From contig NZ_BMIA01000003.1 of the NCBI RefSeq assembly GCF_014641595.1, positions 682,001 to 746,000 of the forward strand: 64,000 nt of DNA. The letters are read 5' to 3'. Each line of letters starts with the position of its first letter. The first letter of the stretch is position 1. The notes beneath the pieces were generated by a model that saw only the letters and a program-made list of their open reading frames with translations, was not told the origin of the DNA and made no database searches. The DNA comes from Dyadobacter endophyticus (GTDB lineage Bacteria; Bacteroidota; Bacteroidia; Cytophagales; Spirosomataceae). Of this stretch, positions 43,061-51,119 are shown piece by piece. The position numbers and the translations under genes are program-made.

Positions 43061-44417
43061 AACTGTTGTAATTGATATTGTAGGGCTGAGCGCCAACCTG
43101 ATCGGCGAACATACGCCGTTTTTGGATGCTTATATCAAAAAACGCCACCTTACGCCCATTAAACCGGTGCTCCCGGCGGTTACGACCACTTCCCAGAGCA
43201 CTTATGTGACGGGCAAATGGCCCGCAGAGAATGGCATCGTCGGCAATGGCTGGTACGACCGGGAAGATTCGGAAGTGAAGTTCTGGAAGCAGTCGAACAA
43301 GCTCGTGCAGGGCGATAAGATCTGGGATAATGCGAGAAAGCAGGACCCTAATTTTACGGTTTCGAAAATGTTCTGGTGGTATAACATGTACTCCACCGCC
43401 GACTGGTCGGTAACTCCGCGGCCGCAATACCACGCCGACGGTGTGAAAGCCCCCGACTGCTATACCTACCCGCCCGAGTTGCGCGACGAATTGCAGTCCG
43501 AACTAGGTCAGTTCCCGCTGTTCAATTTCTGGGGACCCAATGCGAATATCAAATCCACCCGCTGGATCGCCGACGCTTCGATGTCTGTCGAAAAAAGACA
43601 TAACCCGACGCTGACACTCATTTACCTGCCGCACCTCGATTATTGTTTGCAGAAATTCGGCCCGGATTTTTCTAAAATCAGCAAGGAATTGCATGAGATC
43701 GACGAGGTGGTTAAGGATCTCATTCAGTTTTACGAAGCACGCGATGCGAAGATTATCCTGCTTTCGGAATATGGTATTAATCCGGTCGACAACCCGATTC
43801 ATATCAACCGCATTCTGCGCAATGAAGGACTGATTTCAGTTCGTAACGAGCGCTGGTATGAGCTGCTGGATGCCGGTGTTTCCAAAGCATTCGCCGTTTC
43901 CGACCACCAGATCGCACATATTTACTTAAACGATCCTGCTGTAAAAGAGCGGGTCATGCAGGTTTTGAAGAAAACACCAGGCATTGACCTCGTTCTCGAT
44001 AAAGAGGCTCAGAAAGAATACCACATCGATCATCAGCGCTCCGGGGATATTGTGGTCGTTGCGAAGCCAGACAGCTGGTTTACCTACTACTACTGGCTCG
44101 ACGACGCGAAAGCACCGGATTACGCGCATTTGGTGGACATTCATCGCAAACCGGGCTATGATCCGGTAGAGATGTTTATGGATCCTAAAAATCCGTTGAT
44201 TAAGCTCCGCGCAGGTTATAAGCTTGCCCGCAAATTACTGGGCTTCCGATATTTAATGGATGTAATTCCACTGGATGCGACGCTGGTCAAAGGTTCGCAC
44301 GGAGGGATTAATATTTCCAAAGAATACTACCCGGTCATCGTCACCGACCAGGCGGCCGAAAAGCAGGAGCTGGAAGCAGTAGATGTGTACGACGTTATCT
44401 GGAAACACCTGATTTAA
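43053..44417 (+). CDS. eboF: EboF, alkaline phosphatase-like phosphodiesterase/nucleotide pyrophosphatase
   Basis: A 454-residue protein of the alkaline phosphatase superfamily (type I phosphodiesterase group). The nucleophile Thr lies in PAVTTTSQSTYVTGKWPAEN. Metal ligands appear in TVVIDIVGLSANLIG (Asp) and YLPHLDYCLQKFGPD (His, Asp), and a later AVSDHQIAHIYL. No signal peptide is seen, so it is probably cytoplasmic or membrane associated. It should hydrolyse a phosphoester or pyrophosphate in the last ebo step. No terminator with a T run follows; instead a long hairpin spans the next gene's start. Confidence 0.86.
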   Translation: MNKTVVIDIVGLSANLIGEHTPFLDAYIKKRHLTPIKPVLPAVTTTSQSTYVTGKWPAENGIVGNGWYDREDSEVKFWKQSNKLVQGDKIWDNARKQDPNFTVSKMFWWYNMYSTADWSVTPRPQYHADGVKAPDCYTYPPELRDELQSELGQFPLFNFWGPNANIKSTRWIADASMSVEKRHNPTLTLIYLPHLDYCLQKFGPDFSKISKELHEIDEVVKDLIQFYEARDAKIILLSEYGINPVDNPIHINRILRNEGLISVRNERWYELLDAGVSKAFAVSDHQIAHIYLNDPAVKERVMQVLKKTPGIDLVLDKEAQKEYHIDHQRSGDIVVVAKPDSWFTYYYWLDDAKAPDYAHLVDIHRKPGYDPVEMFMDPKNPLIKLRAGYKLARKLLGFRYLMDVIPLDATLVKGSHGGINISKEYYPVIVTDQAAEKQELEAVDVYDVIWKHLI

Positions 44418-44438
44418 AATCTATTCCAAAATTAAACA

Positions 44439-44489
44439 GGCTTTCATGACGTTGTTGTAGAAACTTACTACTACGACCTCATGAAAGCC
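44439..44489 (+). promoter_or_regulatory. Hairpin that encloses the start codon of the PQQ-type dehydrogenase gene
   Basis: GGCTTTCATGA (44439-44449) is the perfect complement of TCATGAAAGCC (44479-44489). The stem continues to 22 positions per arm (44439-44460 with 44468-44489), with two mismatches and one G-T pair around a 7-nt loop. The ATG (44481-44483) lies in the 3' arm. There is no T run, so it does not look like a terminator. It could block ribosome entry unless opened. Confidence 0.55.
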
Positions 44490-45671
44490 ATACTTCGCCT
44501 GACCATCGTTCCGCTGGCATTCGCTCTTGCCACTTTTGCCTGCAAATCCGACGATCCGAAAACACCCGAAGATTCCGAACTTCCGGAGAACACGATCGAT
44601 TCCAAAGACATATTTCCGGCATTGACGTTCAGCCTGCCGGTCGACCTGGTTCAGGCACCTGGTGACAGCAGTAAATTCTTCGTCGTGGAACAAGGCGGAG
44701 TTGTTAAAGTATTTTCCAACAGTGAAAATACATCTTCCAGCACTACATTTCTCGACATTAAAAGCAAGGTAAGATCAGGCGGCGAGCGCGGGTTGCTTGG
44801 CCTCGCATTTCATCCGGATTTTAAAACCAACGGCTACTTCTTCGTCAATTACACTTCCGGTACGCCGCTGAAAACGGTAATCGCTCGTTACAAAGCCACC
44901 AGCGCCACCCAGGCCGATCCCGGGAGTGAGGCGGTGTTATTCACCTTCAATCAGCCCTACGACAACCACAACGGCGGCTCAATGCAATTCGGAAAAGACG
45001 GCTACCTCTATATTGCCACTGGTGATGGCGGAAGCGGCGGTGACCCGCAGAACAATGCGCAGAACCTGAAAAGTCATTTGGGCAAAATCCTGCGTGTGGA
45101 TGTCAACGGGACCTCGAAAGGTAATTACAGCATTCCCGGCGACAATCCTTACGCGACCGGCACCACCGGCAATCTACCCGAAATATATGCTTACGGCCTT
45201 CGTAACCCGTGGCGCATCAGCTTCGACATGGGTAGCGACCGGCTTTTCGCGGGCGACGTCGGCCAGAACGAGCGCGAGGAGATCGATATTATCACGAAAG
45301 GCGACAACTACGGATGGCGCATCAAGGAGGGTGTCGATTGCTATAATCCTTCGTCCAATTGCAATGCACAAGGACTTATAGAACCCGTCCACGATTACAG
45401 CCAGGATAATGGCGACCGCTCGATCACAGGCGGATATGTATACCGCGGCTCCGCTATTCCCGCGCTGGCTGGCAAGTACATTTACGGCGATTACGTGAGT
45501 GGGCGAATCTGGGCGCTCGAACTCGACGGCAACACGCGGAAAAGCAACACGCTGATCCTGGAAGGCAAAGGCAATATTTCGTCTTTCGGCCAGGATATCA
45601 AGGGTGAAGTGTATTATCTCAACTATGGTGCAGGCAAGGTGATGAAGGTGGTTAACGGAAATTTAAATTGA
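44481..45671 (+). CDS. PQQ-dependent sugar (glucose/sorbosone) dehydrogenase-like lipoprotein
   Basis: A 396-residue lipoprotein: the signal ends in the lipobox TFAC (Cys at 21) and an acidic linker follows. The rest is a six-bladed propeller of the GDH/Asd type: LVQAPGDSSKFFVVEQGG, GLLGLAFHPDFKTNGYFF, HNGGSMQFGKDGYLYIATGD, YAYGLRNPWRISFDMG and AGDVGQNEREEIDII. PQQ and Ca2+ ligands should lie in these blocks. It would oxidise aldoses at the outer face. It begins 64 bp after eboF, and its ATG is inside a long hairpin; a functional link with ebo is possible but unproven. Confidence 0.87.
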   Translation: MKAILRLTIVPLAFALATFACKSDDPKTPEDSELPENTIDSKDIFPALTFSLPVDLVQAPGDSSKFFVVEQGGVVKVFSNSENTSSSTTFLDIKSKVRSGGERGLLGLAFHPDFKTNGYFFVNYTSGTPLKTVIARYKATSATQADPGSEAVLFTFNQPYDNHNGGSMQFGKDGYLYIATGDGGSGGDPQNNAQNLKSHLGKILRVDVNGTSKGNYSIPGDNPYATGTTGNLPEIYAYGLRNPWRISFDMGSDRLFAGDVGQNEREEIDIITKGDNYGWRIKEGVDCYNPSSNCNAQGLIEPVHDYSQDNGDRSITGGYVYRGSAIPALAGKYIYGDYVSGRIWALELDGNTRKSNTLILEGKGNISSFGQDIKGEVYYLNYGAGKVMKVVNGNLN

Positions 45672-45697
45672 AAAATTAACCGGCCGTCCTATCTTTG
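45668..45697 (+). promoter_or_regulatory. Promoter of the carboxynorspermidine synthase gene
   Basis: TTG at 45668-45670, a 19-bp spacer and TATCTTTG at 45690-45697 match the Bacteroidota -33/-7 consensus (TTG-N19-TAnnTTTG) exactly. The start of transcription should fall near 45704, about 16 nt before the ATG. The -33 element overlaps the stop region of the previous gene. Confidence 0.8.
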
Positions 45698-45719
45698 CCG
45701 GAAATTTAAAACTATTAAA

Positions 45720-46931
45720 ATGTCCAAGGTTCTTATCATTGGCGCAGGAGGTGTCGGTAGTGTTGTGGCACACAAATGCGCATTGAACAGCAATGTTTTC
45801 ACCGAAATAATGCTCGCCAGCCGCACCAAGGCAAAATGTGATAAAATAGCAGCCGAAATCAAGGAAATGCACGGGGTAGAGATCCAGACCGCTCAGGTGG
45901 ATGCCGACATCGTGGCCGAAACCGTGCTGCTTATCAAGCGTTTCCAACCCAAAGTGCTCATCAACGTGGCGTTGCCCTACCAGGATCTTACGATCATGGA
46001 TGCTTGCCTCGAAACCGGCGTGCATTACCTCGATACCGCCAATTACGAACCAAAAGACGTTGCAAAATTTGAATACAGCTGGCAATGGGCTTACCAGGAG
46101 CGCTTCAAAGAGGCGGGACTGATGGCCGTTTTGGGCTGCGGTTTCGACCCGGGCGCGACACAGGTTTTCACTGCGCATGCCGCCAAGCACCATTTCGACG
46201 AAATGCATTACCTGGATATTATCGACTGTAACGCAGGCGATCACGGCAAGGCATTTGCGACCAACTTCAATCCTGAAATCAACATCCGCGAGATTACCCA
46301 GCCGGGCCGCTATTGGGAAAACGGTGCATGGGTCGAAATCCCTGCAATGTCAATTCATAAACCAATCGATTACCCTGGAATCGGACCGAAAGAGAGCTAC
46401 GTGCTTTACCACGAAGAACTTGAATCGCTCGTAAAGAACTTCCCTACCCTTAAACGTGCGCGTTTCTGGATGACGTTCGGCCAGGCTTACATTACGCACC
46501 TGAATGTGCTCGAAAATGTAGGTATGACAAGCATCAAACCGATCAAATTCAACGGTATGGATATCGTTCCCCTCGAATTCCTGAAAGCGGTACTTCCCGC
46601 TCCCGATACTTTGGGCGAGAACTACTCAGGCCAGACGTCCATCGGCTGCCAGATTAAGGGTATCAAAGATGGGGTGGAAAGAACTTACTATGTTTGGAAC
46701 AACTGCGACCACGCTGAATGCTACCGCGAAGTACGCGCACAGGCTGTGAGCTACACAACGGGTGTTCCTGCGATGATCGGTGCCATGCTGATGCTGACGA
46801 ATGAAGAATGGATGAAGCCTGGCGTTTACAATGTAGAAGAATTGAACCCCGATCCTTTCATGCAGCTGCTGAACGTTCACGGTTTGCCATGGCACGAAGC
46901 GGTGGACATTGCGCTTCCCCACGAATATTGA
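45720..46931 (+). CDS. Carboxynorspermidine synthase (saccharopine dehydrogenase family)
   Basis: A 403-residue NAD(P)-dependent enzyme. The cofactor motif is VLIIGAGGVGSVVAHKCAL, and the family blocks LINVALPYQDLTIMDACL, GCGFDPGATQVFTAHAAKHH and AVSYTTGVPAMIGAMLM are typical of carboxynorspermidine dehydrogenases, which condense aspartate semialdehyde with a diamine in the sym-norspermidine/spermidine pathway. The decarboxylase partner (nspC) is not in the window. The gene has its own near-perfect promoter at 45668-45697. Lysine-pathway saccharopine dehydrogenase is the main alternative, but these motifs fit the polyamine branch better. Confidence 0.86.
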   Translation: MSKVLIIGAGGVGSVVAHKCALNSNVFTEIMLASRTKAKCDKIAAEIKEMHGVEIQTAQVDADIVAETVLLIKRFQPKVLINVALPYQDLTIMDACLETGVHYLDTANYEPKDVAKFEYSWQWAYQERFKEAGLMAVLGCGFDPGATQVFTAHAAKHHFDEMHYLDIIDCNAGDHGKAFATNFNPEINIREITQPGRYWENGAWVEIPAMSIHKPIDYPGIGPKESYVLYHEELESLVKNFPTLKRARFWMTFGQAYITHLNVLENVGMTSIKPIKFNGMDIVPLEFLKAVLPAPDTLGENYSGQTSIGCQIKGIKDGVERTYYVWNNCDHAECYREVRAQAVSYTTGVPAMIGAMLMLTNEEWMKPGVYNVEELNPDPFMQLLNVHGLPWHEAVDIALPHEY

Positions 46932-46937
46932 TAAAAA

Positions 46938-47033
46938 TGTCACGCTGACATTAGTCAGCCTGAGCGCAGTCGAAGGCAGTCCGTACGATACAACCGGCAT
47001 CGTGCATGCGCTTCGACTTCGCTCAGCGTGACA
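46938..47033. repeat. Intergenic palindromic repeat element
   Basis: TGTCACGCTGA (46938-46948) and GAGCGCAGTCGAAG (46961-46974) on the left match, in reverse complement, CTTCGACTTCGCTCAGCGTGACA (47011-47033) on the right. A nested perfect palindrome GCTGAC-ATTA-GTCAGC lies at 46944-46959. The unit GTCACGCTGAGCGAAGTCGAAG looks like a dispersed REP-type element. It sits between the carboxynorspermidine synthase gene and the end of folB. Confidence 0.7.
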
Positions 47034-47036
47034 ACG

Positions 47037-47387
47037 TTATCCTTCCATCGTAATTACCGCCCGCGTACAGACCCCTCCTATCGGCGGATTGAATTTAGAG
47101 ACTTTCACAGTGACTTTCTCGACCGTCGGGTAATGCTCACGTATTTTCTCAATTACATTAAAACCAATGTGTTCCAAAAGCTTGGCCGGTTCTTTCATGA
47201 CCTTGGCCGTGAGCTGGTAAATGGTTTCGTAGTTGACGGTCTCACTTAGCTTGTCGTGCTGCGCGGCGCTAAAAAAGTCGGTGGTAATGGTAATGTCCAG
47301 GGCGTATTTGTTGCCGATACGTTGTTCTTCGGGGTAATAGCCGTGGTATGCAAAAAATTCGAGTCCTTCGAGACTGATCGTTCCCAA
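47037..47387 (-). CDS. folB: Dihydroneopterin aldolase
   Basis: A 116-residue cytosolic enzyme that cleaves dihydroneopterin to hydroxymethyl-dihydropterin in folate synthesis. Motifs: SLEGLEFFAYHGYYPEEQR with the pterin-binding region, LSETVNYETIYQLTAKVMKE, LLEHIGFNVIEKIREHYP, and VTVKVSKFNPPIGGVC with the catalytic-region Lys. Length is standard. It lies 9 bp downstream of the DivIVA-domain gene on the same strand, so the two are probably co-transcribed. Confidence 0.92.
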   Translation of the reverse strand: MGTISLEGLEFFAYHGYYPEEQRIGNKYALDITITTDFFSAAQHDKLSETVNYETIYQLTAKVMKEPAKLLEHIGFNVIEKIREHYPTVEKVTVKVSKFNPPIGGVCTRAVITMEG

Positions 47388-47396
47388 TATTGAAAC

Positions 47397-48443
47397 TTAG
47401 ATTTGGTCAAAAAATGAACCGCCGCCTGATTTCTTCGGCTGGCTGCTTTCTCTCGGCCGGTTGATCCCCGGCGAAGAATCCCTTGCTTTCTCTGCCACCT
47501 TATGCATTTCGGCAAGCACTTCTTCGGCTTCCTCGGCAGCAGTTTTCTGCGTCTGTCTTGGTCTGTTGAAGGCAACCGGTTCTTCGCGGACAGGCTCGGG
47601 CGCTGCAACAGGTTCCGGCTCCGGAGTTACCTCAACTACTGCGGCGGATGGCGCCGTCGCAACCGGTATTTCCTCTTCTTGCTCAACTACCTCGGGCAGT
47701 TCGGGATCAACTTCAAAAACCGCTTCCGCTTCAGGTTCTTCCTCGCCTGCTACTTCGAATACGACTTCCGGTTTATCATCCTGCAACACCACCTGCACCT
47801 CCGGTTCATCGGCAGTTTCTTCTACTTCGATTTTTACAGGCTGCTGGAATACAATCTTCTTCGGAATCTCGATTTCCGAAATATGCTTTTTAATGTCCTC
47901 CATTTTATTGAGGACCGATTCCTTATCGTATTTCTGTTCGAAGCGCTCCACTGTTTCCAGCGCGCTGTTAGCGAGCGAGCTGAGCTGTACAATGAGGTTA
48001 TCGCGGAAGTTCTCGATGGCCCGGAAGTCACGCTCCTGAACCTTCACTTCCTGCGCAAAATCCTCCTTGAATTTTGAAAGCCGGTCTTCGGTTTGTTTGA
48101 TAATCTGACTCGTACGCTGTTCCGCTTCCGCTACCAGATCATTCGCCGCGACGCGTGATTCTTCTATTCTTTTTTCCGCATTTTCGTTGGCTTCCTTCTC
48201 GATTAACTTGCTGGTATCTTCGGCTGCTTTTAAGGTTCTGAATAAGGTTGATTCGATATCTTTCAACTTCGCCAATTCCTTCTCCGCGTATTCCAGCTGC
48301 ATCTTCAGCAAGTTGTTTTCGCTTGAATACCGCTCCCATTCCTGAGACAGAGAGTTCAGGAAAGCATCTACTTCGTCCGGGTCATAACCTCTGAAAATCT
48401 TTTCAAAAGTGTGCTTGCGTATCTCTATAGCGGATATTTTCAT
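47397..48443 (-). CDS. DivIVA-domain coiled-coil protein
   Basis: A 348-residue protein. The N-terminal IRKHTFEKIFRGYDPDEVDA is the DivIVA signature; the next ~150 residues form a coiled coil (LLKMQLEYAEKELAKLKDIE). From about residue 190 the sequence is dominated by Glu, Val and Pro (EEPEAEAVFEVDPELPEVV and similar) and is probably disordered, ending with a short KSGGGSFFDQI tail. DivIVA proteins bind negatively curved membranes and recruit division or polar factors in Gram-positives; in Bacteroidota the role is less clear. The gene precedes folB by 9 bp. Confidence 0.85.
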   Translation of the reverse strand: MKISAIEIRKHTFEKIFRGYDPDEVDAFLNSLSQEWERYSSENNLLKMQLEYAEKELAKLKDIESTLFRTLKAAEDTSKLIEKEANENAEKRIEESRVAANDLVAEAEQRTSQIIKQTEDRLSKFKEDFAQEVKVQERDFRAIENFRDNLIVQLSSLANSALETVERFEQKYDKESVLNKMEDIKKHISEIEIPKKIVFQQPVKIEVEETADEPEVQVVLQDDKPEVVFEVAGEEEPEAEAVFEVDPELPEVVEQEEEIPVATAPSAAVVEVTPEPEPVAAPEPVREEPVAFNRPRQTQKTAAEEAEEVLAEMHKVAEKARDSSPGINRPRESSQPKKSGGGSFFDQI

Positions 48444-48550
48444 GATGCATTCTATACTTTGATGCCTAGTTAAAAACGGTCGTGTAAGTTAAAGATATAT
48501 GATTCATTTTTCAAAGTATTTACCAACATTACCATATTATAAGTATTGGC

Positions 48551-49450
48551 TTACGAAACCTCCCAAACCGATATCATACGGTCGTCGCTGCACGAAATCA
48601 GCTGATTTTCATAACCCGTCCAGAGCAGTTTATTCACGGACGTTCCATGCCCGGCATGACGTGCCCGGTCGATTATCTTTTTAAGCTTGAAAGTGGTCGC
48701 ATCCCACAATTTGATGGATTTGTCCATGCTGCAAGTAGCGAAGAGGGAGCGATCCGGACTGAATATAATGTCGTTGATCGCGTACATATGCGCGGGGATG
48801 TCGGACACGATGCCGTATGCATCATTGACGTCCCAGATTTTCAGGTGCGCGTCCCGGCCGGTGGTGAACAGGTATTTACCGTCCGGTGAATACTTAACGG
48901 AAAACACCGAGTTTGAATGTGCCTGGATCGTCTTTTTTAATTTAAAGCCATCCAGATCGAAGATATGGACGTTGCAATCGCTGTCGCCGGTAGCGAATTC
49001 GTTGGTTCCGATATTCACCGCAATGCTCCGGATGCTCTTGCCTGCAATTTTGATATGCTTCTGAACGGCGAAAGACGGGACGTCCATCACCGCCACCACG
49101 CCGTCGCCTAATGCTACAAGCGCCTTGTCGCCCGCGAAGCGAATGTCAAAAATGGCCGAAGTGGTTATTTTTGAGGTCTTTTCAATTATATTCTTTTGGG
49201 TATTCAAAAGCTGAATGCCTTCAAAGTTCTGCCCGATCCAAAGGAAATCATTGCCTTCCTGCAATGCAAGCGCATATACGGAGGTGCCCGCGCGTGCGAC
49301 GAGCTTTCCGAGATCCGGCTTCTGCAGGTCCCACTGGATTACAAAGCCATCGGCCCCCGCGGAATAAAAGCCGCGACCTGTTTCGTCAGAAATAATTGTA
49401 TAAACACTGTCCCTATGACCGGAAAAAGTATCTACTTTGCGAATATTCAT
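48551..49450 (-). CDS. WD40-repeat protein
   Basis: About 299 residues starting at MNIRKVDTFSGHRD; an upstream in-frame start is rejected as it interrupts the divergent promoter. It consists almost entirely of about seven WD40 blades, each with a GH-type and WD-type end, for example HSNSVFSVKYSPDGKYLFT with LKIWDV, and INDIIFSPDRSLFATCSMDK with IKLWDA. WD40 propellers are scaffolds for protein contacts; no enzymatic domain is attached. The partner is unknown. It diverges from the phosphopantetheinyl transferase gene over 31 bp. Confidence 0.87.
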   Translation of the reverse strand: MNIRKVDTFSGHRDSVYTIISDETGRGFYSAGADGFVIQWDLQKPDLGKLVARAGTSVYALALQEGNDFLWIGQNFEGIQLLNTQKNIIEKTSKITTSAIFDIRFAGDKALVALGDGVVAVMDVPSFAVQKHIKIAGKSIRSIAVNIGTNEFATGDSDCNVHIFDLDGFKLKKTIQAHSNSVFSVKYSPDGKYLFTTGRDAHLKIWDVNDAYGIVSDIPAHMYAINDIIFSPDRSLFATCSMDKSIKLWDATTFKLKKIIDRARHAGHGTSVNKLLWTGYENQLISCSDDRMISVWEVS

Positions 49451-49464
49451 TCTATATATTTTTG
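49436..49464 (+). promoter_or_regulatory. Promoter of the phosphopantetheinyl transferase gene
   Basis: TTTG at 49436-49439, a 17-bp spacer and TATTTTTG at 49457-49464 match the Bacteroidota promoter pattern. Transcription should start near 49471, about 11 nt before the ATG. It overlaps the 5' end of the divergent WD40 gene. Confidence 0.65.
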
Positions 49465-49481
49465 TAGCAAACAGTATTACC

Positions 49482-50111
49482 ATGCCCCTCGTTCATTCCG
49501 AAAAGATCGAAGATAGCAGCACATTACTGCTCTGGAAACTGACGGAAACCGAAGCGGAACTTCAAGATGCTCTGGGTAACGGTTTTAACCAGGAGGAGCT
49601 CGATAAAATATCCCATCCGCAAAAAAAGCGCGAATGGCTCGCCAGCCGGATGCTGATCAAGACCCTGGCCGAACAATTTGGCATTAACTACGTGGGCATT
49701 CACAAGGACGAGCACGGCAAGGCATTCCTGATCGACAACGATTCGCACATTTCCATTACCCATACCGCCGAGTTTGTGGCCGTGGCCATCAACCCGACTG
49801 CCGCCGTCGGGATAGATATGGAAAAAACGGACGCAAAATTGCAGCGTACCTCCAAAAAATACCTTTCCCCACCCGAATTCGACCACGCACAGGACGAAAT
49901 GGACCGCCTTTGCATGTACTGGTGCGCGAAAGAGGCTCTGTATAAATTGTACGGAAAGAAAAAGATCAGTTTTCGGGACGCTATTTTTATCAGCCCGTTC
50001 GAAAACGCCGACGTGATCCTCAGGGGAAACCTTACAGACGAAGACCTTGTCGTCCCTTCAAACATTCACGTTCGCTGGTTCGACGGCCATTGCCTGGCCG
50101 TTGCGCTTTAA
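49482..50111 (+). CDS. 4'-phosphopantetheinyl transferase (Sfp-like)
   Basis: About 209 residues from MPLVHSEKIEDSS. It transfers the phosphopantetheine arm of CoA to carrier proteins. Mg2+-binding AVGIDMEKTDAKLQRTSKK and the catalytic YWCAKEALYKLYGKKKISF are the two family signatures. The N-terminal half has the pseudo-twofold repeat of the Sfp group (KREWLASRMLIKTLAEQFGI). It could activate the acyl carrier protein of primary or special lipid synthesis. Its stop is 2 bp from that of the SirB1-like gene. Confidence 0.9.
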   Translation: MPLVHSEKIEDSSTLLLWKLTETEAELQDALGNGFNQEELDKISHPQKKREWLASRMLIKTLAEQFGINYVGIHKDEHGKAFLIDNDSHISITHTAEFVAVAINPTAAVGIDMEKTDAKLQRTSKKYLSPPEFDHAQDEMDRLCMYWCAKEALYKLYGKKKISFRDAIFISPFENADVILRGNLTDEDLVVPSNIHVRWFDGHCLAVAL

Positions 50112-50113
50112 GA

Positions 50114-50962
50114 TCAGCCTTCCGGCAACTCGTCGAGCGTCGACTTCAGTATTTTCTCGATTTCCCTGATCTTGTCCTGCTCGCTCGTTTTTTCGTAGGA
50201 AAGAATCAGGTTACGCAATACCCGCTGCACGATTTCAAGATTGGTGCAAGGCTGGTAGAAGATGTCTTTGGATTTAATATTCAGCTGCGCGATGTAGTGG
50301 TCGATGTCCGTTTTGGAAAAAATAATCCCGCGGTTGAAGACATTAATATAGAACTGCGTCTTATCGCTTTTGTAAGTAAGTACAAACAAATTAGGCAAAT
50401 TGACGCCATACACGGGCATTCCCAGCTTTCTCGCAATCAATAAATAGATCACGCACAAGGTAATCGGGTTACCACGCCGGCTTTCGAGCACCGAGTTGAT
50501 CATCGAGTTCGTAGGCGAATGGAAGTTCTTGGTATTGGCCGCGAAATTCATCACCCCAAAAAATATGCTATTGATCCGCTTCACCTGGTCTACCGCATTC
50601 ATTTCCTCCTGGAACTGGATCCAGATGTCATAATAAAGCTGTTCGATGGTGGTTTTCAACTTTTCGATCGACAGGTCCGGATAATGATAGGTTGCGATGA
50701 TCCACATACCTTCCAGCAGGTCGAGCCCGCCGCCGTTTTTCCACGCTTGTAACCGTTCTATCATAATGCTCAGCTGCAATTCGTGGATCAGTTCCTCGAT
50801 TTTGCGCTGCACGATTGGATTGAAACTCTCCTCCCATTCGGTCTCCAGAAAAGGTATCACTGTCCCTCCCAACGATAATATCTTCCCTTCAACATGCTGA
50901 CTTACTTCATGATCTTCATCATCAAGCAAGGATATCAGTGCCTTGATTTCTTTCTGGTCCAT
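50114..50962 (-). CDS. SirB1-like transglutaminase-fold protein
   Basis: About 282 residues from MDQKEIKALISLLDDED. It has the SirB1/Transglut_core2 architecture: a helical N-terminus, NFHSPTNSMINSVLESRRGN, then PITLCVIYLLIARKLGMPVY with the position of the catalytic Cys, and a His-region (GVNLPNLFVLTY). The expected second part of the triad is not obvious, so it may be a non-enzymatic member. A C-terminal helical segment (YEKTSEQDKIREIEKILKS) ends the protein. Function unknown; the family is widespread. Confidence 0.78.
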   Translation of the reverse strand: MDQKEIKALISLLDDEDHEVSQHVEGKILSLGGTVIPFLETEWEESFNPIVQRKIEELIHELQLSIMIERLQAWKNGGGLDLLEGMWIIATYHYPDLSIEKLKTTIEQLYYDIWIQFQEEMNAVDQVKRINSIFFGVMNFAANTKNFHSPTNSMINSVLESRRGNPITLCVIYLLIARKLGMPVYGVNLPNLFVLTYKSDKTQFYINVFNRGIIFSKTDIDHYIAQLNIKSKDIFYQPCTNLEIVQRVLRNLILSYEKTSEQDKIREIEKILKSTLDELPEG

Positions 50963-51033
50963 TTTCCTCAAATCTGCGTTTTACAACCAACGGATAAATA
51001 AAAACATTTTTTTTTAATGGACGTCAAATTTTC

Positions 51034-51041
51034 TACTTTTG
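51034..51041 (+). promoter_or_regulatory. Promoter -7 element of the galE operon
   Basis: TACTTTTG matches TAnnTTTG. Transcription should start near 51048, giving a leader of about 72 nt before galE. The -33 region reads TTT rather than TTG. The leader has no obvious hairpin. Confidence 0.45.
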
Positions 51042-51119
51042 CCCGGAAAAAAAGGCGGGTAAAAGCCGTTTTGAACACCATCTATACCACCATATTTTTA
51101 TAAAAAACGCACATAACGC

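Noticed and set aside
47461..48039. 192-codon Ser/Thr/Gly-rich frame opposite the DivIVA-domain gene
   Set aside because: It mirrors the Glu/Val/Pro-rich segment of the real protein; such low-complexity antisense frames are common.
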